DNA of 64,000 nucleotides, from assembly GCA_041690695.1 (NCBI GenBank), contig JBEPVZ010000003.1:1-64000 (forward strand), in the 5' to 3' direction. Under the pieces are notes generated by a model that saw nothing but the letters and a program-made list of their open reading frames with translations, was not told the origin of the DNA and made no database searches. Made by a program: the position numbers and the translations under genes. Positions 50,854 to 60,606 of this stretch are shown piece after piece. Source of the DNA: JBEPVZ01 sp041690695 (GTDB lineage: Bacteria; Patescibacteriota; Microgenomatia; Daviesbacterales; UBA10151). How positions within the stretch are numbered: position 1 is the first letter of the stretch; every line of letters starts with the position of its first letter.

Positions 50854-53367
50854 ATGCTGACACTGCCTTTTAGATTCTTAAAATTCTATTTCCTTGACGC
50901 TGCCCGAACCTGGCTTAGAATGTGGACCAATACCATGGCCTTTTTGGAAGAAGATCTGGCTGTTGGTTTAATGCTCAAGTTAATCTTCACCCCCCTTTTT
51001 CATGATCGAACGCTGGCTGGCCGATTTTTAAGTTTTATCTTTCGAGTCACTCGAATTGTCTGGGGGCTTTTTGCTTACTTAGCCGCGACCATCGTCATTT
51101 TTGGCTTAACTTTTGTCTGGTTTGCCCATCCTCTGATTATTATGGGCTGGCCGGAGTATTGGTATGTTAGCTTAGGAATTCTCCTTTTTAGCATCGCTTT
51201 ATTTATCGATCGAGTGGTTGTTTATCCAAAGCGACCCCTCCGCCATGCTCAGAATTTAAGTCAGATTTGGGAAACGACCAAGCTTCATAAAAGTGATATT
51301 ACCTGGGCTAAATTAACTCCGATGTTTGAGGTTAAGTTGTTGCTAGAGAGCCTCGAGCTAAATCCAACCCAATTTGGAAATTTAGAGATCCCATTTGATG
51401 ATCAATTAGTTTTACGCGCCACTGAACTAGCCAGACAATGCAAAGCTCAATACCTAACCGCTGTCTACTTTTGGGTAGCGATGGTTGAGAGAGTTCCCAA
51501 CCTAGATAACGAACTCTTAAAAGTTAATTTAAAAATCGATGATTTTCATCAAGCTTTAAACTTTTTTGAACACAAACGAAATACTTGGCGACGAATCTAT
51601 ATTTGGGATGAAGATTTCTCAGTTAGACACTTAAAAGGAACCAATCGAGGCTGGCTGGCAGCACCGACCCCAGCTTTAGACGCCGCCTCAGTCGATCTAA
51701 CCAAAGAAGCCGCCCGATTTGGAGTGCCTGATTTTATCGGCCGGAAAGAGGTCTTAGATCAAGTTATTAATGTTTTGTCATCAGATGGCAATCATAATTT
51801 AGTTTTAGTTGGTCCTGTTGGAACGGGTAAAACAGCTTTGGTTAAATATTTGGCCAAGATGATTGTTCAAGGAAATGCTCCAAAATCGATGGCCACCAAG
51901 CGACTGGTTTTCCTTGAGCCAGCCCGGTTAATGTCTGGCGCCAATAACGAAGGAGAGTTGGCTGAAAAGATTAAAAATGTCTTTGATGAGATTAGTTTTA
52001 TTGAAGATGTCATTATCTTTATTGATGAGATTCATACTTTAGGGACTGGTGAGGCTGGGTCAACCTATAACCTATTCTCCTTGCTCGCTCCAGAGCTCGA
52101 ATCCCAAAATTTTCAGTTTTTAGGTACAACTGAGCCTGAAAATTACAATCGAACGATTGAAAAAAACGGTTCGTTTGCTCGTATCTTTACCCGAGTTGAT
52201 ATTCCCCCAGCCAGTCCTGAAGAGACGATCGAGATTCTTCAAAACAGGGCTATTGATATGGAACGTTATCAAAAAACTAAGGTCACATTTTTAGCGATCA
52301 AGGAGGTTGTTCATTTAGCTAGCCGGTTTATTCATGAGCGAGTTTTGCCAGATAGCGCCATTTCAGTTTTGGAAGATTGTCAAACTTTAGTTAAATCTCA
52401 AACTGATAAGCAAATTAATCTTAAGCTAGTCCGCCAAGTTTTAGGCCAGAGAGTCAAAGTTCCAGTTGCCGAAATTAATCCTGATCAAAAGAAACAACTT
52501 TTGAATTTAGAAGATCAGATTCATGCTAAGTTCATCGATCAAGAAGAGGCCGTTAAAGATGTTTCGACAGTCCTCCGCCGAAGTGCGGCCCAACTCCGCG
52601 AAACCAATCGGCCAATTGGCTCATTCTTATTCGTTGGTCCGACTGGTGTTGGAAAAACTGAACTAGCTAAAACCTTATCTGAAGTTTACTTTAAAGGTCG
52701 GGATACTTTCGTCCGGTTTGATATGTCAGAGTATCAAAATGCTGATTCGGTTAATCGCCTACTTGGCACTGACACAGAGCCAGGTCAACTAACGGAAATT
52801 ATTTATCATCAACCTTATTGTCTACTGTTACTCGACGAGTTTGAAAAGGCTCATCCTCAGATTTTAACTCTGTTTTTACAGGTCTTGGACGACGGACGGT
52901 TAACCGATGGGGGCGGTAAAACGGTTGATTTTAGTAATACCATTATTATCGCCACCTCAAATGCGGCTTCGGTTACTATCGCTGAAGGACTTAAGGCCAA
53001 AAAACCACTAACTGAGATTAAAGCCACTGTTACGGAAGAGCTTTTAAAGATTTATCGTCCAGAGTTAGTCAACCGGTTTGATGAGGTAGTTATCTTTAAA
53101 CCACTCTCCCCTGAAGATCTTGATAAGGTCGTAACGATTAAATTGGCTAGTCTTAAAGCTAATCTCAAAGAACAAGGCTACTTGGTTGATTTTGCGCCAG
53201 CTTTAGTTGCGGAACTTGGTAAACGAGGCTTTGATCCGGTCCTAGGTGCCCGACCACTCAGACGATTAATCCAAGACACTTTGGAAGCGAGATTGTCGGT
53301 CATGATCTTGGAAGATAAGTTGCCAAAAGGCCAGCCAACTGAGATCGGGGTAGAAGTTTTAACATGA
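50854..53367 (+). CDS. Membrane-anchored double AAA+ Clp-like ATPase
   Basis: 837 residues. Residues about 50-130 hold two or three membrane helices; 150-290 may be a degenerate Clp N-domain. AAA+ domain 1 has Walker A LVGPVGTGKTALVKYL and Walker B VIIFIDEIHTLGTG. Domain 2 has VGPTGVGKTELAKTL, LLLLDEFEKAHP, LLNR-like LVNRFDEVVIF and sensor 2 GARPLRRLIQ. The pore loops are abnormal: domain 1 reads SGANNEGEL where ClpB/ClpC have AGxKYRGEF, and in domain 2 the usual PPGYVGYEEGG is replaced by TDTEPG. Both aromatic residues that grip the substrate are gone. It may work as a membrane motor or scaffold for the downstream export cassettes. Confidence 0.85.
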   Translation: MLTLPFRFLKFYFLDAARTWLRMWTNTMAFLEEDLAVGLMLKLIFTPLFHDRTLAGRFLSFIFRVTRIVWGLFAYLAATIVIFGLTFVWFAHPLIIMGWPEYWYVSLGILLFSIALFIDRVVVYPKRPLRHAQNLSQIWETTKLHKSDITWAKLTPMFEVKLLLESLELNPTQFGNLEIPFDDQLVLRATELARQCKAQYLTAVYFWVAMVERVPNLDNELLKVNLKIDDFHQALNFFEHKRNTWRRIYIWDEDFSVRHLKGTNRGWLAAPTPALDAASVDLTKEAARFGVPDFIGRKEVLDQVINVLSSDGNHNLVLVGPVGTGKTALVKYLAKMIVQGNAPKSMATKRLVFLEPARLMSGANNEGELAEKIKNVFDEISFIEDVIIFIDEIHTLGTGEAGSTYNLFSLLAPELESQNFQFLGTTEPENYNRTIEKNGSFARIFTRVDIPPASPEETIEILQNRAIDMERYQKTKVTFLAIKEVVHLASRFIHERVLPDSAISVLEDCQTLVKSQTDKQINLKLVRQVLGQRVKVPVAEINPDQKKQLLNLEDQIHAKFIDQEEAVKDVSTVLRRSAAQLRETNRPIGSFLFVGPTGVGKTELAKTLSEVYFKGRDTFVRFDMSEYQNADSVNRLLGTDTEPGQLTEIIYHQPYCLLLLDEFEKAHPQILTLFLQVLDDGRLTDGGGKTVDFSNTIIIATSNAASVTIAEGLKAKKPLTEIKATVTEELLKIYRPELVNRFDEVVIFKPLSPEDLDKVVTIKLASLKANLKEQGYLVDFAPALVAELGKRGFDPVLGARPLRRLIQDTLEARLSVMILEDKLPKGQPTEIGVEVLT

Positions 53368-53669
53368 TCCTACTTATTCCAATCGGTTTCTGCTTTGGTA
53401 TTAGTTGGTTTATAGCCACAAATTCTAACGCTACAAAGCCGACCAGTTGGTGGAAAGCATTAATAAGATGTTTCATTGTGACATCCCCACTTGCCTTGAT
53501 TCTAACCTACTTTTTATCTAATATTTGTATCGATAGTTGTAGTAACCATCCACTCGATGCGGTAACCAAGATCTTTGGTTTAGTCGTAGGAGTCACTACT
53601 TTGCCAATTTATGCTGGCTGGATGGTGGGAGCGAGAGCGAGAACTAAAACCAAACCTAGCCGACATTAA
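53364..53669 (+). CDS. Small membrane protein
   Basis: 101 residues with three membrane helices and two close cysteines (NICIDSCSNH). The start overlaps the AAA+ gene by 4 bases, so they are co-translated. It ends with a basic tail. Function unknown; likely a partner of the Clp-like protein. Confidence 0.6.
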   Translation: MILLIPIGFCFGISWFIATNSNATKPTSWWKALIRCFIVTSPLALILTYFLSNICIDSCSNHPLDAVTKIFGLVVGVTTLPIYAGWMVGARARTKTKPSRH

Positions 53670-53693
53670 CCAACTTGTGGTATTTTTAGACTA

Positions 53694-54863
53694 ATGCTCA
53701 AAAAGCCTAGCTTCAAAACCCCATTAATTGTTCAAGAAAATCCCAAATTATCAATCTTTGTCGGAGTCTTACTGTTTTTAATCCTGCTCTTCATGGCCTT
53801 AATCTTCTTTTTTAAAAACCCTAATCTAGCTTCTAATTTCTCAAACAATAACTCGACCCCCGTCCAGTTTACCGATGCCCCTAAGGTTCAATTCTTTAAT
53901 TACAATATCAGCAGTGCTAGCGCAGCCTTAAAGCCACCTACTCAAGTTAAGTTATATGACTTAAAAACTGATTTTAGTAATAATGAGATTCTAGACTTTG
54001 CGAAGAAGCTAGGTTTATCAAGTTATACGCCAGATAACGGGCCAACAGTAGTCGTTTATAACTATGATGACCCTGCTAATCGGGGCTTAATTCAATTTGA
54101 TAAAACCACAGGTAGCTTTAGTTACGAATCATATGGAGTTTTAAAACCTTCTATTCAAGCCTCTACCCCTACTCAATCAGCCTTAAACATACTAACGGAT
54201 CTAAACCTAAATGACTCGACATAGGTCTGTGACTACACTTATCAGCGACAAGAAACTACAACTCAAACTTATCTTGAATGACATCATTCATGCGCAAAAT
54301 TAGGTATGCCATTAACAAGCTTGGCCCAATCTTTAAATTTAACAGAGGACGAAAAGTTAATCTCAGCTGCACCCGGCAACGTTACAGAAGCGGTCGATGA
54401 CGACCCGACAATTCAAAACGTCAAACAAAATGGCTTAGCTCAAGTAGCTAGTAATGGTCGGGCTAGACCAGCTGATTTTAATACTGTCACTGTGGGAGTT
54501 AATACCGATGGATCGATTCAAACAATCGTCTCTAATTTGCGATGGATTACAAGTGCTGACACCTTAGCTTCAAGCCAGTTAATTACTCCCCAAGAAGCAC
54601 TGACGACATTTAAAAATAACCAGGCCGATATTGCTATGGTTGTTCCTGAAGGCCGCGGAGTAGTCGATCTGACTAAAGTTTTTCATCATAATACGGCTAT
54701 TGGCCAAGATGGCAATATTTCTGAATTTCAATTGATTTACCTTGAAAAAACCAGCGATACAGCCGAAACTCAATATCTTCCTTACTATTTAATTCGCGGT
54801 TACTCGGAGTTAGATTCTGGTTACAATGTTCGTTTTGCCGAGTTAATCAAAGCTATTAAATAA
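53694..54863 (+). pseudogene. Membrane-anchored protein, cassette 1, with two in-frame stop codons
   Basis: Reading through a TAG (54222-54224) and a TGA (54279-54281), the frame gives 389 codons, the same length as the intact paralogue at 59031 (388 residues). One membrane helix (about 20-41) is followed by a domain outside the cell: FDKTTGSFSYESYG, FNTVTVGVN and SNLRWITSAD match the paralogue. The TGA lies where the paralogue has Cys (VECHRQW); the TAG lies where it has Ile. No selenocysteine insertion hairpin is seen after the TGA. The remaining sequence is fully open. It may be a recent pseudogene, or two fragments that are both still translated. Confidence 0.7.
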
Positions 54864-55272
54864 CTATGACAAAACTCGCACTATCACTACCAGGCTTTCA
54901 AAATGCGGTCTCAAGTCCTGCTAAAACTCAGTATCAGGATCTTGGCTCACTACTTTCAGGTGGTTACTCTATTCTGCTTTTGATTGCTGCCTTTTTAATG
55001 GTTTATTGGTTGTCTTGGGGAATCTTTCAATACATCTTTGCTGGTGGTGAAAAAGAAAAGTTAGCTCATGCTCGGAAAAGAATTACTTGGGCGATTGTTG
55101 GTTTTATCATTATTGTTTTAGCTTTTACGATTCGTTACTTTGTAGAAGAAGTCTTCCCCCCTCAAAATACATTAACCCAAGTCGATACTCCCCTTAACTA
55201 TGTCTCAACTGATCTTCAACAACCCCCAACTGCAGTTCAACAACCTCAAACTGGTGGTACTGGTGGTCAAGC
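54858..55272 (+). repeat. 415-bp repeat, copy 1 (identical to 60192-60606)
   Basis: Covers the end of the upstream gene and the first 136 codons of the pilin-like gene. I see no difference from the second copy over the whole length. The border is sharp: both copies diverge at once after GGTGGTCAAGC. Confidence 0.93.
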
Positions 55273-56869
55273 CGACGGAACAGGCGGCCAAGCTGGTACA
55301 AATGGTCAGCAAAATCCCAGCCAACACAGCCCTATTTTACCAAATGCTCCTGGGGGACCAGCTCAACAGGATCAGATTACAACCAATATTCCTGAAACTT
55401 GCCAGCAATATGTTTCAGCTCATGGTTCAGCTATAGCCGACATTCAAGGCTATAATCTATCTTTTAATGTTCCTAATTATGGAATATTAAATGTCGCCAT
55501 GAAAAGTCGAGGTATTTATTTGACTGACGATACCCCCGTTACAACGGCACAATCTCAGAGAGAGCAAACTAAAAACGCCTTTTTCCAAGTCATCAAACAA
55601 CAATATTTAAGAAACTTTGCTTATGATCTGGTTAAAAGACGGAAAAGAGAAGCTGATCTGGGAGTTGATCCCAAAAATCAGAGTTTTGATATAAATCACA
55701 ATTTTAATAATACCGATGAGATCAAAACTGAGTTTAGTAAGTTAGATAATTCGTATAAGTCCACCTTCAATGGTGGTGAACCAGATAGTATTGGTTGTAG
55801 CTTTAATCCTGATCCAGGCACTGCTCTATATTACCCCGCTCCTTTATATAACTGTACTAAAAATACCCAATTAGATAATGGCATGATTGAGATAATCGCT
55901 GATGGAGTTGCCTCAGATTATAAAAACTCGACAGTGGCAGAGCGTTACGACTGGGCTAACAAAGTTGAAGATTATAAATTCGGTAATTTAAACTACACCC
56001 TTCCTTACTACTTTACTGACTTTATTGCTAATCCTTCGAGCACCAATGGTGCATCGTCTGGGGCTGCCAAGGCCTGTTATGTAACTGGATTTGTTCACAA
56101 CCCGCAATTAGATAATCTAAACCGTCAGGCTAACTTTTCTGAGTTTGGTTGCTATGAATTGGCAGTCACAGGGCCTGGCAATTCAGCTATTCCGCTTGAA
56201 AACGGCAACTTAAATCAACAAGTTCAAGATTATGAGAACTCTGTCGCTTCGCATCAACCTGGTGGGACATCAACAATCAAGGCGACCTTGCCAAACGACG
56301 ATAAAGCTTTTAAATATGTTGAAGGTGCACCAGGTCAGACGGTTGATGCAAGTGGTCAAATAATAATTGGGGCGGTCGGCGAACCACTCTATGCACAAGG
56401 TACGGGCAATGTTGTTAAAAAGTTATTTCACTACGATTACGATACCAGTAAGATTATCTGGAACGACCCAACTAGCTATTATGTTATTCCAAATATTCAA
56501 ACTGATCCTAATAATCCAAGTTGGAATCCGATTATTGATAAAATTGGCCAAGGTTTAGGATTAAACGCGGTCGAGATTACGGCTCTTAAGTTGAGTATGA
56601 TTCATCACGCTATGTACTTTACTCCCCAGGAAGCACCTTACCTAAAAATCTCAGTGGTTGATCCTGCTGAAGTCAAGGAAAAAATACCATTAAGTATTGA
56701 TAGTAGCTATGGTGAGGTTGATCCTAAATCTTTCCACCGTAATAACTTACTAGTTGAGAAACTAAAAATCGATGACCCCACCTTACATGGTCATGAACCC
56801 CAGCTTAAACCTTATCCCGTTTCCCCAACACCGGTAATTATGTTTGAAACGGGTGTGGCAGTGAGATAA
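54866..56869 (+). CDS. VirB2/TrbC-pilin-like N-terminus fused to large extracellular part, cassette 1
   Basis: 667 residues. Residues about 30-90 hold two membrane helices with a basic cytoplasmic loop (FAGGEKEKLAHARKRITWAIVGF), like VirB2/TrbC pilins of type IV secretion in CPR bacteria. After a Gln/Pro/Gly linker (about 115-165) comes an exported part of about 500 residues with few Cys, in which FNVPNYGILNVAMKSRGI and YDLVKRRKRE are seen. The first 136 residues equal those of the 60200 gene; the rest is barely alike. It is followed after 4 bases by a protease gene. Role in display or secretion is inferred. Confidence 0.75.
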   Translation: MTKLALSLPGFQNAVSSPAKTQYQDLGSLLSGGYSILLLIAAFLMVYWLSWGIFQYIFAGGEKEKLAHARKRITWAIVGFIIIVLAFTIRYFVEEVFPPQNTLTQVDTPLNYVSTDLQQPPTAVQQPQTGGTGGQADGTGGQAGTNGQQNPSQHSPILPNAPGGPAQQDQITTNIPETCQQYVSAHGSAIADIQGYNLSFNVPNYGILNVAMKSRGIYLTDDTPVTTAQSQREQTKNAFFQVIKQQYLRNFAYDLVKRRKREADLGVDPKNQSFDINHNFNNTDEIKTEFSKLDNSYKSTFNGGEPDSIGCSFNPDPGTALYYPAPLYNCTKNTQLDNGMIEIIADGVASDYKNSTVAERYDWANKVEDYKFGNLNYTLPYYFTDFIANPSSTNGASSGAAKACYVTGFVHNPQLDNLNRQANFSEFGCYELAVTGPGNSAIPLENGNLNQQVQDYENSVASHQPGGTSTIKATLPNDDKAFKYVEGAPGQTVDASGQIIIGAVGEPLYAQGTGNVVKKLFHYDYDTSKIIWNDPTSYYVIPNIQTDPNNPSWNPIIDKIGQGLGLNAVEITALKLSMIHHAMYFTPQEAPYLKISVVDPAEVKEKIPLSIDSSYGEVDPKSFHRNNLLVEKLKIDDPTLHGHEPQLKPYPVSPTPVIMFETGVAVR

Positions 56870-56873
56870 AGTT

Positions 56874-58976
56874 ATGGTCACCAACTCTGCGACAGACCCA
56901 CTTTCAAAAAATAAGCGTAAATTAAAATTAATTTTAATTGGTTTCGGATTACTGGTTATCTTTATACCAATTTCAGCATTCTTAATTAATCATTTTCAAA
57001 GGCCATCAACTCCACCTAGCCTAGCCGATTTTCCACAAATGACCCCATACACTAGTAGTGCCTCGGCCTTTGTAGCTAATCAGTTAATTGTTAAATATAA
57101 AGAGGCTTCATCTCCAGCCGAGTTAACGGACAACAATGAAAAAGATGCAATTGCCAAGCTCTATGCCGAGCTCGGAGTTTCTTCACAGCTTCAAGCTTAT
57201 CCTTCAACCGATAACCCAGATCTTAAGGAGTACTATCTACTCGAGTTCAAAGCAGGTTCGAGTCTTAGTCTTGCCAAACAGACTCTGTCACAGCTCAAAG
57301 AAGTTGAAACCGTCGACCTAAATCCAGTCCTAAGCTTGCAAGCCACCCAAGTAGCCGGGTTAACTAATGATCTTTACTCTCTATATCAATGGAATTTAGG
57401 AAAGATTAATATTGCTCCTGTTTGGAAAGCTGGTTACCTTGGCTCAGATAAAGTTGGCATAGCAATTTTAGATTCAGGATTAGTTTTTCCTCAAAAGCAT
57501 CCTGATTTACCCAGCAATATCATTCATGTTACAAAACCTGATGACTATAACCAAGCTGCTGAGTTTTATGGAACAGCCCAGAATGACCATGTTCATGGCA
57601 CTGTTGTAACAGGAATTATTGGTGCGATCAAAGACAATCATCAAGGTATTAGCGGAGTAAGTCCGATGGTTCAGATATATTCTTATCAAGTTTGTCGAAA
57701 TGAAGAGTGTGATAGCTTAGCAGCTAGCCAAGCCCTCGAGTCTATCGCTCAATCCCCTGGCAAGGTTAAAGTAGTCAACTTAAGTTTAGGAGCTCCTAGC
57801 CAATCGACACCTTCAGAACCAGTTTGCCCCGATTGGGTACAAGGACCAATTAACGATCTAACCAGTAAAGGCATTCTAGTCGTAGCCGGAGTTGGGAATG
57901 GTGATTTTACCACTGGTAATCGAGTTGGAATTGATGCCAAAAACTTTATTCCAGCCTCATGCAAAGGAGTTTTAGGTGTAGCTGCAACTAATGCCAATGA
58001 CCAAAAAGCTTCATATTCAAATTATGGATCGGTGGCAAAAATTTCAGCACCGGGAGGTGAGAACGAGGCCAATGGTGCAATTTTATCGACAATTCCATTT
58101 GGAGATATTCCTAAGGATGGTCAGCTCGGGCCTTATGGAAAATATTTCGGCACATCGATGGCTACACCCCAAGTTAGTGCCGTCGCCGCTTTATTGTTTT
58201 CAGCCAATCCCGACTTAACTGTCGATAAGATTAAACAATGTTTAACTGAGGGAGGAGATCCAGTAAGCAACTTAGATCCTAAACAACCAATTGGTCCAAG
58301 ATTGAACGCCGCTGGAGCTTTTAATACTTGTGGAATTCAAATCGCAAACACAACCACAGCTGATGCTAAAACAGCAACTCCACCGGTCATCCAACCCGCC
58401 CAGCCAAAAACTCCACCTCCTCCCCCGCCACCGGTCGTTTCAAAAAGTATATTACCCACTCTCCCATCAACCAACACTCCAACTACCCAAACCCCAACGA
58501 GTGTTGACTTACCCTCTGCCCTCTTTAAAGAAGTTAAAGTTGACCCTGAACAAGGCCAACTTAACGCTTTAATTACTGCCAATGTAGCTTTGTCTAATAC
58601 CCAAACTCATCAGTACAAATTCCACTGGTGTGCCAATCCAACGGATATCGCGCCTCACCAGATCTGTAACGACATCACTAATTACTTTAACTTTCAAAGA
58701 GCTCCATCCGATGGACCGACTCCCAATACCATTTTAAATGATCAGATTATTGGTCAATTTAGTCCTTCTTTGATCTGGCAGCCTTCAATTGCAATATCGG
58801 ACAGAACAACTGGTAATGCTATTTATGGAAACTATATTCTTGAAGTTGATGCCTGTAACAAGCAACCTGATGGAACCTGTCAGAACTCCAACAAACAAGA
58901 TGTTTGTAGCGTTATTCAATACGATGAGTGCGTTAATTATGATCATTACAATGTCATCTTTCAACTAAACCCCTAA
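56874..58976 (+). CDS. Membrane-anchored subtilisin-like serine protease (S8), cassette 1
   Basis: 700 residues. One membrane helix (about 20-40), then a propeptide-like domain (VANQLIVKYKE...LKEVETVDLNPVLSL) and a catalytic domain with the full triad: Asp in IAILDSGLV, His in DHVHGTVVTGI, and Ser in YFGTSMATPQVS. After that a Pro-rich linker leads to a C-terminal domain with Cys pairs. It faces outward and could cut the adjacent pilin-like protein. A related protease follows in cassette 2. Confidence 0.9.
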   Translation: MVTNSATDPLSKNKRKLKLILIGFGLLVIFIPISAFLINHFQRPSTPPSLADFPQMTPYTSSASAFVANQLIVKYKEASSPAELTDNNEKDAIAKLYAELGVSSQLQAYPSTDNPDLKEYYLLEFKAGSSLSLAKQTLSQLKEVETVDLNPVLSLQATQVAGLTNDLYSLYQWNLGKINIAPVWKAGYLGSDKVGIAILDSGLVFPQKHPDLPSNIIHVTKPDDYNQAAEFYGTAQNDHVHGTVVTGIIGAIKDNHQGISGVSPMVQIYSYQVCRNEECDSLAASQALESIAQSPGKVKVVNLSLGAPSQSTPSEPVCPDWVQGPINDLTSKGILVVAGVGNGDFTTGNRVGIDAKNFIPASCKGVLGVAATNANDQKASYSNYGSVAKISAPGGENEANGAILSTIPFGDIPKDGQLGPYGKYFGTSMATPQVSAVAALLFSANPDLTVDKIKQCLTEGGDPVSNLDPKQPIGPRLNAAGAFNTCGIQIANTTTADAKTATPPVIQPAQPKTPPPPPPPVVSKSILPTLPSTNTPTTQTPTSVDLPSALFKEVKVDPEQGQLNALITANVALSNTQTHQYKFHWCANPTDIAPHQICNDITNYFNFQRAPSDGPTPNTILNDQIIGQFSPSLIWQPSIAISDRTTGNAIYGNYILEVDACNKQPDGTCQNSNKQDVCSVIQYDECVNYDHYNVIFQLNP

Positions 58977-59030
58977 TAAAAACGAGTCTTTATCCTTGCC
59001 TGAAAGTCGATTAGGTGGTAAGTTTAGTAT

Positions 59031-60197
59031 GTGCTAAAAACTGTTCAAGACTGGGCTCGGGCTAATAAGTTATTATTCAGTTTAAGCGCAGGTGGGCTTA
59101 TTTTAATTCTGATTCTGGGAATAGTCACTCTTGTTTTGAAACTTAATCAGTCTCACACCACTCCCACTTCTACTAAATCATCATCACAATCAACTAGTCT
59201 GCCGACCTATCCCGCTCCAGCTGTGAAATTTAATAGCTACCAGATCAGTGATGCCGCTAAAGCTTTGAAAGTGCCTGATCAAGTTAAACAATACCTCTTA
59301 AGAGCCCATTTTTCAGACTCAGACGTTAAAGCTTTTAGCAGAGCTTTTGGTTTAAATGACTATTACCTGGATGAATCTGGCCAAGCAGTCGCCTCAAACG
59401 TTAGTGATGTTAATAACCAAGGCTTAATGAATTTTGATAAAACGACCGGCTTTTTTAGCTATCGATCTTACGGTTTAATTCAACCATCGGCTTCGTCTTC
59501 AGGCACAATTAATGCAGCGGTCAGTTATTTGAGCGATGTTGGATTGACTGATCCGACGATTGGTTGCAACCATAGCTACCAACAAACCACTCTTCCAGGC
59601 GTAACTTTCGTTGAATGTCATCGTCAGTGGGACAAGCTCGGCTTACCACTGGTGAACTTACCAGGCGTTCTCAATATTCCTGAAAATCAAACTTTTACCG
59701 CTACTCGACCAGGCGATGTCGCTGAATTCTCACTCCTTGACCCCTCTATCGCTAGCGTTAGTGCTTATGGAGTCTTAAAACCAACGGACAATGGTAAATC
59801 TCGGCCCTCAGATTTTAATACTGTCACAGTTGGGCTTTGGGGTGGAACTAATATTTATAGTTTATCTTCAAATCTGCGAACGATTATCTCCTCATCAGTT
59901 GTGACAAACTTATTAACTCCCGATGAAGCTCTCCAAGCTTTTAAAGATCAAAAAGCCGAGGTTTCTTTAACCCTGCCGACCGGTCAAGGCTCGTTTGACT
60001 TTGCTAAAGCTTATCCTAATAACCAGGCCCTAGCCCAAACAGCCACCATTAATAAACTCTATCTCGTTTACCTTGAAAAACCCCATGACCAGGCTCAAAC
60101 TGACTACTCACCCTATTATTTAATTCAAGGCACCGCCAATTTAAGCAGCGGTTATACAGTCAAATTTGTTCAAGTGCTATCAGCCATTAAAAAATAA
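59031..60197 (+). CDS. Membrane-anchored protein, cassette 2 (intact paralogue of 53694)
   Basis: 388 residues from a GTG at 59031. One membrane helix (about 15-37), a Ser/Thr linker, then an outer domain with FDKTTGFFSYRSYGLIQP, a Cys pair (GCNHSY...VECHRQW), RPSDFNTVTVGLW and SPYYLIQGTANLSSGY. TTGCCT and TAAGTT 17 bases apart lie just upstream, 6 bases from the GTG. The end pattern (LLTPDEALQAF, YLVYLEKP) recalls PepSY-like domains that control secreted proteases; that is only a suggestion. Confidence 0.7.
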   Translation: MLKTVQDWARANKLLFSLSAGGLILILILGIVTLVLKLNQSHTTPTSTKSSSQSTSLPTYPAPAVKFNSYQISDAAKALKVPDQVKQYLLRAHFSDSDVKAFSRAFGLNDYYLDESGQAVASNVSDVNNQGLMNFDKTTGFFSYRSYGLIQPSASSSGTINAAVSYLSDVGLTDPTIGCNHSYQQTTLPGVTFVECHRQWDKLGLPLVNLPGVLNIPENQTFTATRPGDVAEFSLLDPSIASVSAYGVLKPTDNGKSRPSDFNTVTVGLWGGTNIYSLSSNLRTIISSSVVTNLLTPDEALQAFKDQKAEVSLTLPTGQGSFDFAKAYPNNQALAQTATINKLYLVYLEKPHDQAQTDYSPYYLIQGTANLSSGYTVKFVQVLSAIKK

Positions 60198-60606
60198 CTA
60201 TGACAAAACTCGCACTATCACTACCAGGCTTTCAAAATGCGGTCTCAAGTCCTGCTAAAACTCAGTATCAGGATCTTGGCTCACTACTTTCAGGTGGTTA
60301 CTCTATTCTGCTTTTGATTGCTGCCTTTTTAATGGTTTATTGGTTGTCTTGGGGAATCTTTCAATACATCTTTGCTGGTGGTGAAAAAGAAAAGTTAGCT
60401 CATGCTCGGAAAAGAATTACTTGGGCGATTGTTGGTTTTATCATTATTGTTTTAGCTTTTACGATTCGTTACTTTGTAGAAGAAGTCTTCCCCCCTCAAA
60501 ATACATTAACCCAAGTCGATACTCCCCTTAACTATGTCTCAACTGATCTTCAACAACCCCCAACTGCAGTTCAACAACCTCAAACTGGTGGTACTGGTGG
60601 TCAAGC
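60192..60606 (+). repeat. 415-bp repeat, copy 2 (identical to 54858-55272)
   Basis: Exact second copy, 5,334 bases downstream. It covers the TAA of the previous gene, the 2-base gap and the first 136 codons of the pilin-like gene. Confidence 0.93.

Noticed and set aside
54222..54281. Alternative genetic code (UGA or UAG as sense)
   Set aside because: TGA ends pgk and the polyprenyl synthase, and TAG ends uppS and other ordinary genes, so the standard bacterial code applies.
54279..54320. Selenocysteine at the TGA aligned with Cys
   Set aside because: No hairpin of SECIS type is visible after the TGA, and a TAG lies 57 bases upstream in the same gene.
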